From: Halomonas citrativorans
GTDB taxonomy: Bacteria > Pseudomonadota > Gammaproteobacteria > Pseudomonadales > Halomonadaceae
Assembly: GCF_900163645.1 (NCBI RefSeq)
Contig: NZ_FUKM01000057.1
Span: 1-64,000 of the forward strand
DNA: 64,000 bases
Direction: 5' to 3'
How positions within the stretch are numbered: the first letter of the stretch is position 1; each line of letters opens with the position of its first letter. A model generated the notes under the pieces. The model saw nothing but the letters and a program-made list of their open reading frames with translations. It ran no database searches and was not told where the DNA came from. Of the stretch, positions 36,135-44,600 are shown one piece after another. The translations under genes were made by a program, and so were the position numbers.

Positions 36135-36395
36135 ATGGCTCGCGTAACCGTTGAAGATTGTCTGGAAAATGTCGAAAACCGCTTCAAGCTGGTGATGATT
36201 TCCACCCAGCGCGCCCGCCAATTGGCACGTGGCTCGCGTGATGCCCAGCTGGCTTGGGAAAACGATAAGCCTACCGTGATGGCATTGCGTGAAATTGCAG
36301 CAGGCCTCGTGGATCACACCGTACTCGACGAACCTGTTGAAGCGCCTGTTCGCGTGCGTCCCGCCATGGCGCCCAGCGCCCAAATCGACGACTAA
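36135..36395 (+). CDS. rpoZ: RNA polymerase omega subunit
   Basis: An 86-residue small subunit of RNA polymerase that helps fold the beta' subunit and is needed for ppGpp binding at one site. The signature [20 protein letters not shown] is complete, as is [20 protein letters not shown] with [20 protein letters not shown] lies before the ATG at 36135; a longer upstream reading of the frame is not supported. It sits in the usual place between gmk and spoT. Confidence 0.96.
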   Translation: MARVTVEDCLENVENRFKLVMISTQRARQLARGSRDAQLAWENDKPTVMALREIAAGLVDHTVLDEPVEAPVRVRPAMAPSAQIDD

Positions 36396-36421
36396 GGCTG
36401 AAACGAGCAGGGGCGCGGTAA

Positions 36422-38557
36422 ATGTTCACCATTGATGACCTGGCCGATCGACTCGGCGGCTATTTACCCTCAGACGAGATCCAGCAGGTCAAGCGCGCCT
36501 TTTATTACGCTGAGCAGGCCCATGATGGTCAGCGTCGGCGCTCGGGTGAGCCCTACGTTACCCATCCGCTTGCTGTGGCCAATATTCTGGCCAATATGCA
36601 CATGGACCATCAAAGCCTGATGGCCGCCATGCTGCATGATGTCATTGAAGATACCGGTGTTTCCAAAAAGGCGTTGGCGGCCCAGTTCGGCAATCCGGTG
36701 GCGGAGCTTGTCGATGGCGTTTCCAAGCTGACCCAAATCACCTTTGAAGACAAAGCCGTTGCCCAAGCGGAAAACTTCCAGAAGATGGTGTTGGCGATGT
36801 CGCGGGATATTCGCGTCATTATCGTCAAGCTTGCTGACCGCCTGCATAACATGCGTACGCTTGGTGCGCTCAGGCCGGATAAAAAACGCCGTATTGCCCG
36901 AGAAACACTGGAAATTTACGCTCGTATTGCCGGGCGGCTAGGCATCAATACGATTCGTATTGAGCTTGAAGACCTCTCGTTTCAAGCCATTCATCCCATG
37001 CGTTCAGAGCGTATCAAGCGAGCGGTCGCCAGTGCCCGGGGGAATCGGCGTAGCGCCATGCGTGAAATCCAGTCGTCACTGCAGCAAAGCCTGGATGAAG
37101 AGGCGTTGCAGGGCACGGTCATGGGGCGGCAAAAGCATCTGCTCTCGATCTATAAAAAGATGCGCGACCAGCGTAAACCGTTTGCTGAAATCATGGACGT
37201 ATTCGGGTTTCGGATCATTACCGAGGATGTCGCCAACTGCTATCGTATCCTGGGCGTGGTGCATAATCTGTATAAGCCGGTGCCTGGGCGCTTTAAAGAC
37301 TATATCGCCATCCCCAAAGCCAACGGCTACCAAAGTCTCCACACTACGCTGTTTGGGCCGCGCGGCATGCCGATTGAAGTGCAGATCCGTACCCGCGAAA
37401 TGGAGGCCATGGCCAATAACGGTATTGCTGCTCACTGGCTCTATAAAGCGGGGCAGACCACGCATCCGATTGCCGAAGGCAGCCATGCGCGCGCCCGAGC
37501 TTGGGTGAAAGGCCTATTGGAAATGCAGCGCCACGCGGGGAACTCATTGGAGTTTATCGAACACGTCAAAAATGATCTGTTCCCCGACGACATCTACGTG
37601 TTTACCCCAAAAGGCGACATCATGGAGCTGCCCCAAGGCGCCACGGTGATCGACTTTGCCTACAGCGTGCATACCGATATCGGCAATAACTGTATTGCCT
37701 GCCGAATTGACCGTCATCTGGCGCCGCTGTCAACACGCGTGGAAAGTGGCCAAACGCTGGAAATTATCACCGCACCCGGCGCACGCCCCAACCTTGCCTG
37801 GCTTAGCTTTGTCTCGACGGCCAAAGCGCGCTCGGCTATTCGCCACGCGCTGAAGCATCAGCAGCAAACCGAAGCGATTACGCTTGGTCGGCGGCTCCTT
37901 AACAAGGCGCTGGCGCCGTTTGAAACCAGCCTGGAAGAGCTTGACGACAGCGTACTTCAGCAAGCGTTAAAAGAGCTGGAAATAGCCTCACAGGATAGCC
38001 TTCTTGAGTCGCTGGGCTTGGGCAACCGTATGGCGAATGTGGTCGCCAGGCGCTTGATAGATGTCGCTCATGATGATCTTCTCGATTCCCGTTCAGGTAC
38101 CTTTGATGGCGGTAAAGCCGTGCTGATTAGCGGTAGCGAGGGCATGGTGATTAACTTTGCTCGCTGTTGCCACCCGCTTCCGGGCGACCCGGTGTTGGGT
38201 CACCTTTCCATGGGCAAAGGGCTGGTGGTGCATCGCGCCGAGTGCAGAAACCTGACAGAGCATAAAAACGACCCTGATAAGCTGTTTACGCTTGAGTGGT
38301 CTGATGCGATTGATGAAGATTTCCCGGTGGCACTGCGGATTGAAATTGAAAGCCACCGAGGCCTCGTCGCGGAGCTTGCAGGGCTGGTGACCGATGCTGA
38401 TGCTAATATTGAGCGAATCGGCATTGAGGAGCGCGACGCGCGCCTCTCTACGGTTAATCTAACGCTGTCGGTCAAGGGCCGCGTTCACCTTGCACGTATT
38501 ATCAAGCGCATTCGTAATTTGCCGAACGTCGTCAAAATTACCCGTATGACCAATTAA
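36422..38557 (+). CDS. spoT: Bifunctional (p)ppGpp synthetase/hydrolase SpoT
   Basis: A 711-residue stringent-response enzyme. The N-terminal HD hydrolase domain shows GEPYVTHPLAVANIL and MLHDVIEDTG (His72-Asp73) with VKLADRLHNMRTL. The synthetase domain has FGFRIITEDVANCYRILG and YIAIPKANGYQSLHTT. Next come a TGS domain (DIYVFTPKGDIMELPQGAT), a zinc-finger-like region with RCCHPLPGD, and a C-terminal ACT domain (VALRIEIESHRGLVAELA). The HD motif intact implies real hydrolase activity, as expected for SpoT rather than RelA. It begins 26 bases after rpoZ in the same operon. Confidence 0.95.
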   Translation: MFTIDDLADRLGGYLPSDEIQQVKRAFYYAEQAHDGQRRRSGEPYVTHPLAVANILANMHMDHQSLMAAMLHDVIEDTGVSKKALAAQFGNPVAELVDGVSKLTQITFEDKAVAQAENFQKMVLAMSRDIRVIIVKLADRLHNMRTLGALRPDKKRRIARETLEIYARIAGRLGINTIRIELEDLSFQAIHPMRSERIKRAVASARGNRRSAMREIQSSLQQSLDEEALQGTVMGRQKHLLSIYKKMRDQRKPFAEIMDVFGFRIITEDVANCYRILGVVHNLYKPVPGRFKDYIAIPKANGYQSLHTTLFGPRGMPIEVQIRTREMEAMANNGIAAHWLYKAGQTTHPIAEGSHARARAWVKGLLEMQRHAGNSLEFIEHVKNDLFPDDIYVFTPKGDIMELPQGATVIDFAYSVHTDIGNNCIACRIDRHLAPLSTRVESGQTLEIITAPGARPNLAWLSFVSTAKARSAIRHALKHQQQTEAITLGRRLLNKALAPFETSLEELDDSVLQQALKELEIASQDSLLESLGLGNRMANVVARRLIDVAHDDLLDSRSGTFDGGKAVLISGSEGMVINFARCCHPLPGDPVLGHLSMGKGLVVHRAECRNLTEHKNDPDKLFTLEWSDAIDEDFPVALRIEIESHRGLVAELAGLVTDADANIERIGIEERDARLSTVNLTLSVKGRVHLARIIKRIRNLPNVVKITRMTN

Positions 38558-38570
38558 ATCCATTTAAAGC

Positions 38571-38602
38571 GGCCTGGCCGAATTGCCATTCGGCACCGGC
38601 CA
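38571..38602. terminator. Hairpin after spoT
   Basis: GGCC, then GCCGAAT pairing with ATTCGGC around TGCC, then GGCC, form a stable stem directly after the spoT stop. No T-run follows, so termination may be only partial. Confidence 0.55.
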
Positions 38603-38753
38603 CGTAACGCTATTGCGGTCATTAACCCTATTTTGGAAAAAAACAGTATCCCTTTTAAACCTTATACAAACACGCTGGTTGGATAATTAACGCTTAATAA
38701 TGACTGGTACTGAATAACGACGAGTACTAAATAACTGAGGAGCGAAACACCGC

Positions 38754-39143
38754 ATGAGCAATAAAGCCGTTATTAATACTGACAAAGCCCCTGCCGCGAT
38801 TGGCCCTTACTCGCAGGCGATCAAAGCAGGTAATACGGTCTATCTCTCTGGTCAAATTCCGCTAGACCCAGCGACCATGGAGCTGGTCTCCGAGGATTTC
38901 GAAGCACAGGCACGCCAGGTATTTACCAACCTGAAAGCCGTTTGCGAAGAAGCCGCAGGCTCGCTTGGCGATGTGGTGAAACTGAATTTGTACCTGGTCG
39001 ACCTGGATAACTTCGCCATCGTTAATAAAGTAATGGAAGAGTTTTTCTCTACACCGTTTCCTGCCCGCGCCGCGGTGGGTGTTAAAGCGCTGCCTAAAGG
39101 TAGCCAGGTAGAAGCCGAAGCCGTAATGGTCATCGGCGACTAA
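38754..39143 (+). CDS. ridA: RidA family reactive imine/enamine deaminase
   Basis: A 129-residue RidA/YjgF protein that hydrolyses reactive 2-aminoacrylate-type imines arising from PLP enzymes. Characteristic segments are [30 protein letters not shown], and the C-terminal [23 protein letters not shown] with the catalytic arginine in PARAAV. AGGAG is upstream. It follows spoT as in Pseudomonas and ends in a clear hairpin before the insertion element. Confidence 0.95.
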   Translation: MSNKAVINTDKAPAAIGPYSQAIKAGNTVYLSGQIPLDPATMELVSEDFEAQARQVFTNLKAVCEEAAGSLGDVVKLNLYLVDLDNFAIVNKVMEEFFSTPFPARAAVGVKALPKGSQVEAEAVMVIGD

Positions 39144-39167
39144 ACTGTTAACGACGTTTCCGCTATA

Positions 39168-39207
39168 AAAAACACCGGTTGAGCGTTAAACGCCCCGCCG
39201 GTGTTTG
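39168..39207 (+). terminator. Hairpin terminator after ridA
   Basis: AACACCGG and CCGGTGTT frame a stem with a longer loop carrying GCGTTAAACGC, itself self-pairing, shortly after the ridA stop; an A-run precedes and a T-stretch follows. Confidence 0.65.
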
Positions 39208-39235
39208 CGTATTGATTATCAGATTTGCGCAGAAA

Positions 39236-39258
39236 ACCCCGTACTTTTAGTGCGGGGA
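39236..39258. repeat. Left-end hairpin of the IS605-type element
   Basis: ACCCCGTACTTTTAGTGCGGGG forms a short imperfect stem with a TTTTA loop; the same TTTAG-loop arrangement is seen at the right end, as expected for TnpA recognition. Confidence 0.65.
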
Positions 39259-39385
39259 TGTCGAGCGCGTCGCCCGTCAGGGCGACTTGTTGGGGCGGTT
39301 TTGTTCCTCAATGTATTGACGGATTACCGATATAGGCGCACCGACTGCCAGTTCTAGCTTCTTGTTTAGTGTCCATGGACCGCTT

Positions 39386-40465
39386 ATGCTCCAAAGCATG
39401 AAGCAGACCAAGACCTTGAAGGTTCGAGTCAAAGACAAGCACGTCGACCAGCTCAATCGTATGGCGCGCAACGTGAACTTTGTCTGGAACTACCTCAACG
39501 AACTGAGTTCACGAGCGATTCGTGAACGCGGTCTGTTTCTATCGGCCTACGATATGCACCCCTACACAAAAGGTGCAGGCACGGACCTGGGGCTGCACAG
39601 CCAAACGTTGCAGGAAGTCGCCCGTGAATACACGACACGCCGCAAACAGTTCAAGAAGTCGCGGTTGGCATGGCGCAAGTCCGGCGGTGTTCGTCGCTCA
39701 CTCGGCTGGATTCCAGTGAATACCGGCGCGGCCAAGTGGAAGAACGGTCAAGTGTTCCACAACGGCACCTACTTCAAGGTCTGGGATAGCTACGGTCTTG
39801 GCCAATACACATTTCGTTCAGGCAGCTTCAATGAAGATGCCCGAGGCCGTTGGTACTTTAATGTCGTGGTTGAGGTGAATATTCCGCCTAATCAGGCTCA
39901 GGGTGAGGTTGGTATTGATCTTGGCCTTAAAGATACCGCGACATGCAGCGACGGCCAAAAGCTGGAGGCAGGACGCTTCTACCGTGACCTTGAAGCCAAA
40001 CTGGCAGCCGCCCAACGAGCGGGCAATAAGCGGCGTGTGAAAGCGATCCACGCCAGGATCAAGAATCGTCGCAAGGATGCCAATCACAAGTTCAGCCGTC
40101 AGTTGATCAGCCAGTACGGCACAATCGTAGTAGGTAATGTCAGCGCCTCAAAGTTGACAAAAACCAGGATGGCCAAGTCAGTGCTGGACGCTGGCTGGTA
40201 CCAGTTGAAGGCGATGCTGGAATACAAATGCGATCACGCAGGCACCGTCTTCAAGGAAGTCAATGAAGCCTACACCACCCAGACCTGCTCGAATTGTGGC
40301 GCACTGCCCAAGGAAAGGCCGAAAGGTATCGCAGGTCTTGGAATAAGAGACTGGATATGCAGCGAGTGTGGTGCCTCGCATGACCGGGATGTGAATGCAG
40401 CCCGCAATATCCTAAGTCTTGGGGCAGGACGTTGCCCTCAAGCAGTTGGAATCCCCCGACTTTAG
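39386..40465 (+). CDS. tnpB: TnpB RNA-guided nuclease (OrfB transposase accessory)
   Basis: A 359-residue TnpB, the RNA-guided nuclease ancestor of Cas12. RuvC-I is VGIDLGLKDTATC (Asp178), the zinc ribbon CSNCG and CSECG (Cys301, 304, 325, 328), and RuvC-III is HDRDVNAARNIL (Asp335). At the RuvC-II position the normal glutamate is replaced by Gly250 (TIVVGNVSAS), but a glutamate appears 44 residues further on (Glu294 in EVNEAYTTQT), the arrangement known as the rearranged catalytic site in Fanzors and some TnpBs. The start is uncertain: ATG 39386 is used, ATG 39398 (MKQTKTLKV) is equally possible. Confidence 0.88.
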   Translation: MLQSMKQTKTLKVRVKDKHVDQLNRMARNVNFVWNYLNELSSRAIRERGLFLSAYDMHPYTKGAGTDLGLHSQTLQEVAREYTTRRKQFKKSRLAWRKSGGVRRSLGWIPVNTGAAKWKNGQVFHNGTYFKVWDSYGLGQYTFRSGSFNEDARGRWYFNVVVEVNIPPNQAQGEVGIDLGLKDTATCSDGQKLEAGRFYRDLEAKLAAAQRAGNKRRVKAIHARIKNRRKDANHKFSRQLISQYGTIVVGNVSASKLTKTRMAKSVLDAGWYQLKAMLEYKCDHAGTVFKEVNEAYTTQTCSNCGALPKERPKGIAGLGIRDWICSECGASHDRDVNAARNILSLGAGRCPQAVGIPRL

Positions 40466-40483
40466 GCGGGGGAGGACGTCAAC
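40452..40483. repeat. Right-end hairpin of the IS605-type element
   Basis: CCCCCG and CGGGGG pair around a short ACTTTAGG loop, followed by GAGGACGTCAA, partly inside the last codons of tnpB and running past the stop. This is the expected place for the TnpA hairpin and the 3' end of the omegaRNA scaffold. Confidence 0.7.
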
Positions 40484-40543
40484 TCGTCTGCTATCGACTG
40501 TTTCACTATCTGAATTAACGCTTTTTTACCCGGAGTTTTTCAA

Positions 40544-41434
40544 TCAGGCTTTCTGTGTCTCTAAAAAGCCGCCCTCTTTGAGTATCTGAGCGTAACCTTC
40601 ACGGTAGCTGGGGTAGCTAAACTGATAGCCGGTTTCAAGGATACGTTGGTTGTTACAGCGCTTACTGGCCCGGCGGCGCAGCGGCGATTGCATGGTATCG
40701 GTTGACTCCACCTTCAGTTGCTTGCCGATCCAGGCCATCACGTTATGCAGCGTGACCGGCTCGCAGTCGCTACCCAGGTAAAGTTCCGCCAGTGATTGAC
40801 CGCTTTCCTGACGGCGAATTAAATGCGCCAGAATACCGGTGCAGTCATCCCGATGAATGCGGTTGGAGTAGATAACGGGTGTAACCGCAGCGATACGGCC
40901 TTCCGCTACCTGATGAATCAAGCGGTCACGGCCAGGTCCATAAATACCTGAAAAACGTACCACGGTGCCGGGTAGCGGATGGTTAAGCAGCAGCTGCTCC
41001 GCTTCATGCATCAGCATGCCGGAGAAGCTGGTGGGTCCGATTGGGCTATCCTCGGTCACCTCTTCGCCTTCCTGCTGACCATATACACTGGTAGAGGAGA
41101 CAAAAAAGACCCGACGAGGCGATTTTTTGTGCTGTTCCATCACGCTCAGTACGCGTTTCAGACCGTCCGGATACGCGCTTTGGTAAGCGCTCTCTTCAAA
41201 GCGGTCAGCGCTTACGCTATAAATGACGTAGTCCGCTTGGGGGAGTGCAGATGCATTGGCCTCATCGAGATCATTAAGGTCAAGCGCCAGGGGTTCAATG
41301 CCGGTGTCTTTTAAAACAGCTGTTTTACGACGTACGCCAATGACGCGGTGCCCCTCATCAATCAACTCGCGTCCTAAGGTAATGCCGAGATCACCACAAC
41401 CGATAATCAGTACCGTTAGCTTCACCTTATCCAC
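40544..41434 (-). CDS. NAD-dependent epimerase/dehydratase (extended SDR, YeeZ-like)
   Basis: A 296-residue Rossmann-fold protein. The dinucleotide-binding glycine motif is IIGCGDLGITLGREL, followed by an acidic/basic patch VIGVRRK; VFFVSSTSVYGQQEGEEV carries the SDR serine and tyrosine. RFSGIYGPGRDRLI follows. It resembles YeeZ-type proteins; the substrate is unknown. It is divergent from oxyR, and transcription probably starts in the 143-base space between them. Confidence 0.8.
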   Translation of the reverse strand: MDKVKLTVLIIGCGDLGITLGRELIDEGHRVIGVRRKTAVLKDTGIEPLALDLNDLDEANASALPQADYVIYSVSADRFEESAYQSAYPDGLKRVLSVMEQHKKSPRRVFFVSSTSVYGQQEGEEVTEDSPIGPTSFSGMLMHEAEQLLLNHPLPGTVVRFSGIYGPGRDRLIHQVAEGRIAAVTPVIYSNRIHRDDCTGILAHLIRRQESGQSLAELYLGSDCEPVTLHNVMAWIGKQLKVESTDTMQSPLRRRASKRCNNQRILETGYQFSYPSYREGYAQILKEGGFLETQKA

Positions 41435-41577
41435 TCCTTTTGATAAATATTCCCTACTGGATACAAACTCGCTGCGAGATGTGACATCGTCATCAGGATT
41501 TCCTGTCCCTTTTCGTCCCGCTGACTGCCATGATATTCGTCATGAGCTGCTACGAGAGGATGCCCACTGGCGCCGTT

Positions 41578-42507
41578 ATGACTTTAACAGAACTTCGCTA
41601 CATCGTAACCCTTGCCCAAGAGCGCCACTTTGGTCGCGCGGCTGAACGCTGCCATGTGTCGCAGCCCACGCTTTCTGTGGCGGTGAAAAAACTGGAGGAG
41701 GAGCTTGATACACCGCTGTTTGAGCGCTCCAAATCCACGATTCAGGTAACCCCCCTTGGCGAGAAGATCATTGCTCAGGCCCAGCGCGTGCTGGAGCAAA
41801 GCCGGCTGATTTATGAAATGGCCAACGCGGGTAAGGATCAGCTATCCAATCCACTACGCATTGGAGCTATTTACACGATTGGTCCCTACTTGTTTCCGCA
41901 CCTGATTCCTGCGATTGCCGATATTGCGCCGCAAATGCCGCTGTATATTGAAGAAGGTATGACCGGAACGTTACGTGCCAAGTTAAAAAATGGCGAGCTG
42001 GATGTCATTATTGTGGCACTGCCGTTCACGGACACCGATATTGTGACCAAGCCTATTTACGAAGAGCAGTTTGAAGTCTTGATACCGGCAAATCACCGCT
42101 GGGTAGAGCGCGAAGCTATTCGTAAAGAGGAGCTGCTGGAAGAGCGCTTGCTGCTGTTGGGTGAAGGCCACTGTTTTAGAGACCAGATTCTTGAGGCGTG
42201 CCCGGCGATTAGCCAAAAGCTTAACAACCCGAATAACACCTTGATTGCCGAGGGTGGCTCGCTGGAAACCATTCGGCATATGGTGGCGTCACGGCTAGGT
42301 ATTACCGTATTGCCGCAGTCAGCGTTAGGCACCGATCAGTATGAAAACGCGATGCTTGAGAGTCGGCCCTTTGTAGACCCCGCCCCTTCACGGACGGTAG
42401 CGATCGCCTGGCGAGCCAGCTTCCCGCGCCCTAAAGCGATCGACGCCCTGGTGGATGCTATCAGCCAGTGCAAACAGCCTGCCCAAAAGGGTAAAGCGCG
42501 CCCATGA
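41578..42507 (+). CDS. oxyR: Hydrogen peroxide regulator OxyR
   Basis: A 309-residue LysR-type regulator. The helix-turn-helix is near the start (LTELRYIVTLAQERHF, HVSQPTLSVAVKKLEEEL). The redox cysteines sit in GEGHCFRDQILEAC, at Cys199 and Cys208 when the ATG at 41578 is used, exactly the numbering known in E. coli; this supports that start over the longer frame. Oxidation joins the two cysteines and turns on catalase and peroxidase genes. It overlaps recG by four bases (ATGA), as in Pseudomonas where oxyR and recG are also adjacent. Confidence 0.95.
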   Translation: MTLTELRYIVTLAQERHFGRAAERCHVSQPTLSVAVKKLEEELDTPLFERSKSTIQVTPLGEKIIAQAQRVLEQSRLIYEMANAGKDQLSNPLRIGAIYTIGPYLFPHLIPAIADIAPQMPLYIEEGMTGTLRAKLKNGELDVIIVALPFTDTDIVTKPIYEEQFEVLIPANHRWVEREAIRKEELLEERLLLLGEGHCFRDQILEACPAISQKLNNPNNTLIAEGGSLETIRHMVASRLGITVLPQSALGTDQYENAMLESRPFVDPAPSRTVAIAWRASFPRPKAIDALVDAISQCKQPAQKGKARP

Positions 42508-44582
42508 GCGATCTTAACGGCCCCGTCACTGCGCTTAAAGGCGTTGGTGAAGCGTTGGCGCTCAAGCTTTCGCGGTTGGGCATTGAACACGTGAGCGATC
42601 TGCTTTTTCACCTGCCGCTACGCTATCAGGATCGCACTCGATTAACGCCAATCGGCCTGCTACGCGCTGGGCAGGAAGCCGTGATTGAGGGTGAAGTGAC
42701 TGCCTCGGACGTCGTTAAAGGGCGACGGAGAAGCCTGCTGGTGCGCCTGCGCGATGGTAGCGGTATTCTAAGCCTACGATTTTTCCACTTTTCGCCTGCC
42801 CAACAGCAGCAGTTACACCCGGGCGTTTCGGTTCGTGCATTTGGAGAAGCGCGGGCTGGGGCCACCGGGCTAGAAATTTATCATCCCGAATATCGCTTGA
42901 ATACGGTGGGTGAAACGCCGGTCGATGAGTATTTTACCCCCATCTACCCCACCACCGAAGGCTTGAATCAAGCCCGCTTGCGAGCATTGACGCAGCAAGC
43001 GCTTGGCCTGCTGGATAGCGCGCCCGAAGCGCTACCCGATGTCATTCCTGACGCGCTGCGTCAGCGTTTTCACCTGCCGGGGCTGCACGCCTGCCTACAT
43101 TTGCTGCATCAACCCCCGCCTGATGTGGACATCGAAAAGCTGACCAGCGGCCAGCATGCCGCCACGCGCCGTTTAGCGTTGGAAGAGCTTTTAGCGCATC
43201 AGCTTAGCCTGCGTGAAGTGCGCCTGCGTATTCAGGCCGACGGCGCCCCTCAGCTGCCTTCCGGGCGCAGCCTTCAGGCACGCTTTTTAGCCCAACTGCC
43301 GTTTGCCTTAACGGGGGCCCAGAGGCGAGTGCTTGAGGAAATTGCGCTGGATTTAAGCCGCCCTGCCCCCATGCTGCGCCTGGTGCAAGGTGATGTGGGA
43401 TCGGGGAAAACCGTGGTGGCCGCCATGGCAGCACTAGCGGCCCTGGCAGGCAATTGCCAAGCGGCAATAATGGCACCTACCGAAATCCTTGCTGAGCAGC
43501 ACTACCGGGCGTTTAAAGCGTGGTTTGAGCCACTGGGCATTGAAGTCGCTTGGCTTGCAGGTAAATTAAAGGGCAAAACCCGCCTGGATGCGAAGGCAGC
43601 CATCGCCGATGGCCGCGCGCGTATGGTGGTTGGCACCCACGCGCTATTCCAGGACGATGTTCATTTTCAGTGTCTAGGGCTGGCAATTATCGATGAACAG
43701 CATCGCTTTGGGGTTCACCAACGCCTGGCTCTGCGTGAAAAAGGCGAAGCGGGTGGGTTAACGCCACATCAGTTGATCATGACCGCGACACCTATTCCTC
43801 GCACGCTGGCCATGAGCGCCTATGCGGACCTGGATGTCTCGGTGATTGATGAGCTACCGCCGGGGCGTACGCCGGTTAAAACCGTGGTGGTGTCTGATGA
43901 GCGCCGCCCGGAGGTTGTTGAGCGGATTCGCCGTGCCTGCAGCGATGGTCGCCAGGCCTATTGGGTGTGCACGCTGATTGATGAGTCCGAAGTGCTGCAG
44001 TGCCAGGCGGCGGAAGTCACCTGTCAGGAACTAACCGATGCGTTACCGGAGCTTGCCATTGGCTTGATCCACGGGCGAATGAAGGCCAGCGAGAAGGCCG
44101 ACGTGATGGCTGCTTTTAAAGAGGGCGAACTGGATCTGTTGGTAGCCACCACGGTGATTGAAGTGGGAGTAGATGTACCTAACGCCAGCCTGATGATTAT
44201 TGAAAATCCGGAACGCCTAGGGCTTTCCCAGCTTCACCAACTGCGTGGTCGCGTGGGCCGAGGGAGCACGGAAAGCTTCTGTGTACTGCTTTATCACCCG
44301 CCGCTCTCCAAAAGCTCCCGCCAGCGCCTAAGTGTCATGCGTGAGACCACCGATGGTTTCCGTATTGCTGAAAAAGATCTGGAAATCCGCGGCCCGGGCG
44401 AGGTGTTAGGCACCCGGCAAACGGGCCTGGCGCAGATGAAAATTGCCGACCTGGAGCGCGATGCTGACCTTTTAGAGCGCGTCACCGCGTTAGCGTGCGA
44501 GCTGCAAAGCGAACCGCAAATAACCGCCGTACTAGTGCGGCGGTGGTTGGGCGAAGCCGCAGGCCGCTACGGGCAGGTGTAG
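42504..44582 (+). CDS. recG: ATP-dependent DNA helicase RecG
   Basis: A 692-residue branched-DNA helicase that reverses stalled forks and processes Holliday junctions. The N-terminal wedge domain begins with PVTALKGVGEALALKLSRLG and contains the OB-type strand region. SF2 motifs are RLVQGDVGSGKTVVA (Walker A), APTEILAEQH, IIDEQHRFGVHQR (DEQH), MTATPIPRTLAM, and QLRGRVGRGSTESFCVL. The family-specific TGLAQMKIADLERD follows. Length is normal. It is translationally coupled to oxyR. Confidence 0.96.
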   Translation: MSDLNGPVTALKGVGEALALKLSRLGIEHVSDLLFHLPLRYQDRTRLTPIGLLRAGQEAVIEGEVTASDVVKGRRRSLLVRLRDGSGILSLRFFHFSPAQQQQLHPGVSVRAFGEARAGATGLEIYHPEYRLNTVGETPVDEYFTPIYPTTEGLNQARLRALTQQALGLLDSAPEALPDVIPDALRQRFHLPGLHACLHLLHQPPPDVDIEKLTSGQHAATRRLALEELLAHQLSLREVRLRIQADGAPQLPSGRSLQARFLAQLPFALTGAQRRVLEEIALDLSRPAPMLRLVQGDVGSGKTVVAAMAALAALAGNCQAAIMAPTEILAEQHYRAFKAWFEPLGIEVAWLAGKLKGKTRLDAKAAIADGRARMVVGTHALFQDDVHFQCLGLAIIDEQHRFGVHQRLALREKGEAGGLTPHQLIMTATPIPRTLAMSAYADLDVSVIDELPPGRTPVKTVVVSDERRPEVVERIRRACSDGRQAYWVCTLIDESEVLQCQAAEVTCQELTDALPELAIGLIHGRMKASEKADVMAAFKEGELDLLVATTVIEVGVDVPNASLMIIENPERLGLSQLHQLRGRVGRGSTESFCVLLYHPPLSKSSRQRLSVMRETTDGFRIAEKDLEIRGPGEVLGTRQTGLAQMKIADLERDADLLERVTALACELQSEPQITAVLVRRWLGEAAGRYGQV

Positions 44583-44600
44583 CGGTCAGTCACGATGCGT

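Larger units (their letters stand above)
39232..40490 (+). mobile_element. IS200/IS605-family element with tnpB only (IS1341 type)
   Basis: A single tnpB gene flanked by the subterminal hairpins typical of the IS200/IS605 superfamily. The left hairpin is AACCCCGTACTTTTAGTGCG (39236-39257 region) and the right is TCCCCCGACTTTAGGCGGGG (40452-40472). There is no tnpA Y1 transposase, so the copy relies on one elsewhere. The element interrupts the space between ridA and the SDR gene, and the true ends are estimates, because single-strand transposition leaves no target duplication. The right end probably encodes the omegaRNA guide scaffold. Confidence 0.78.
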
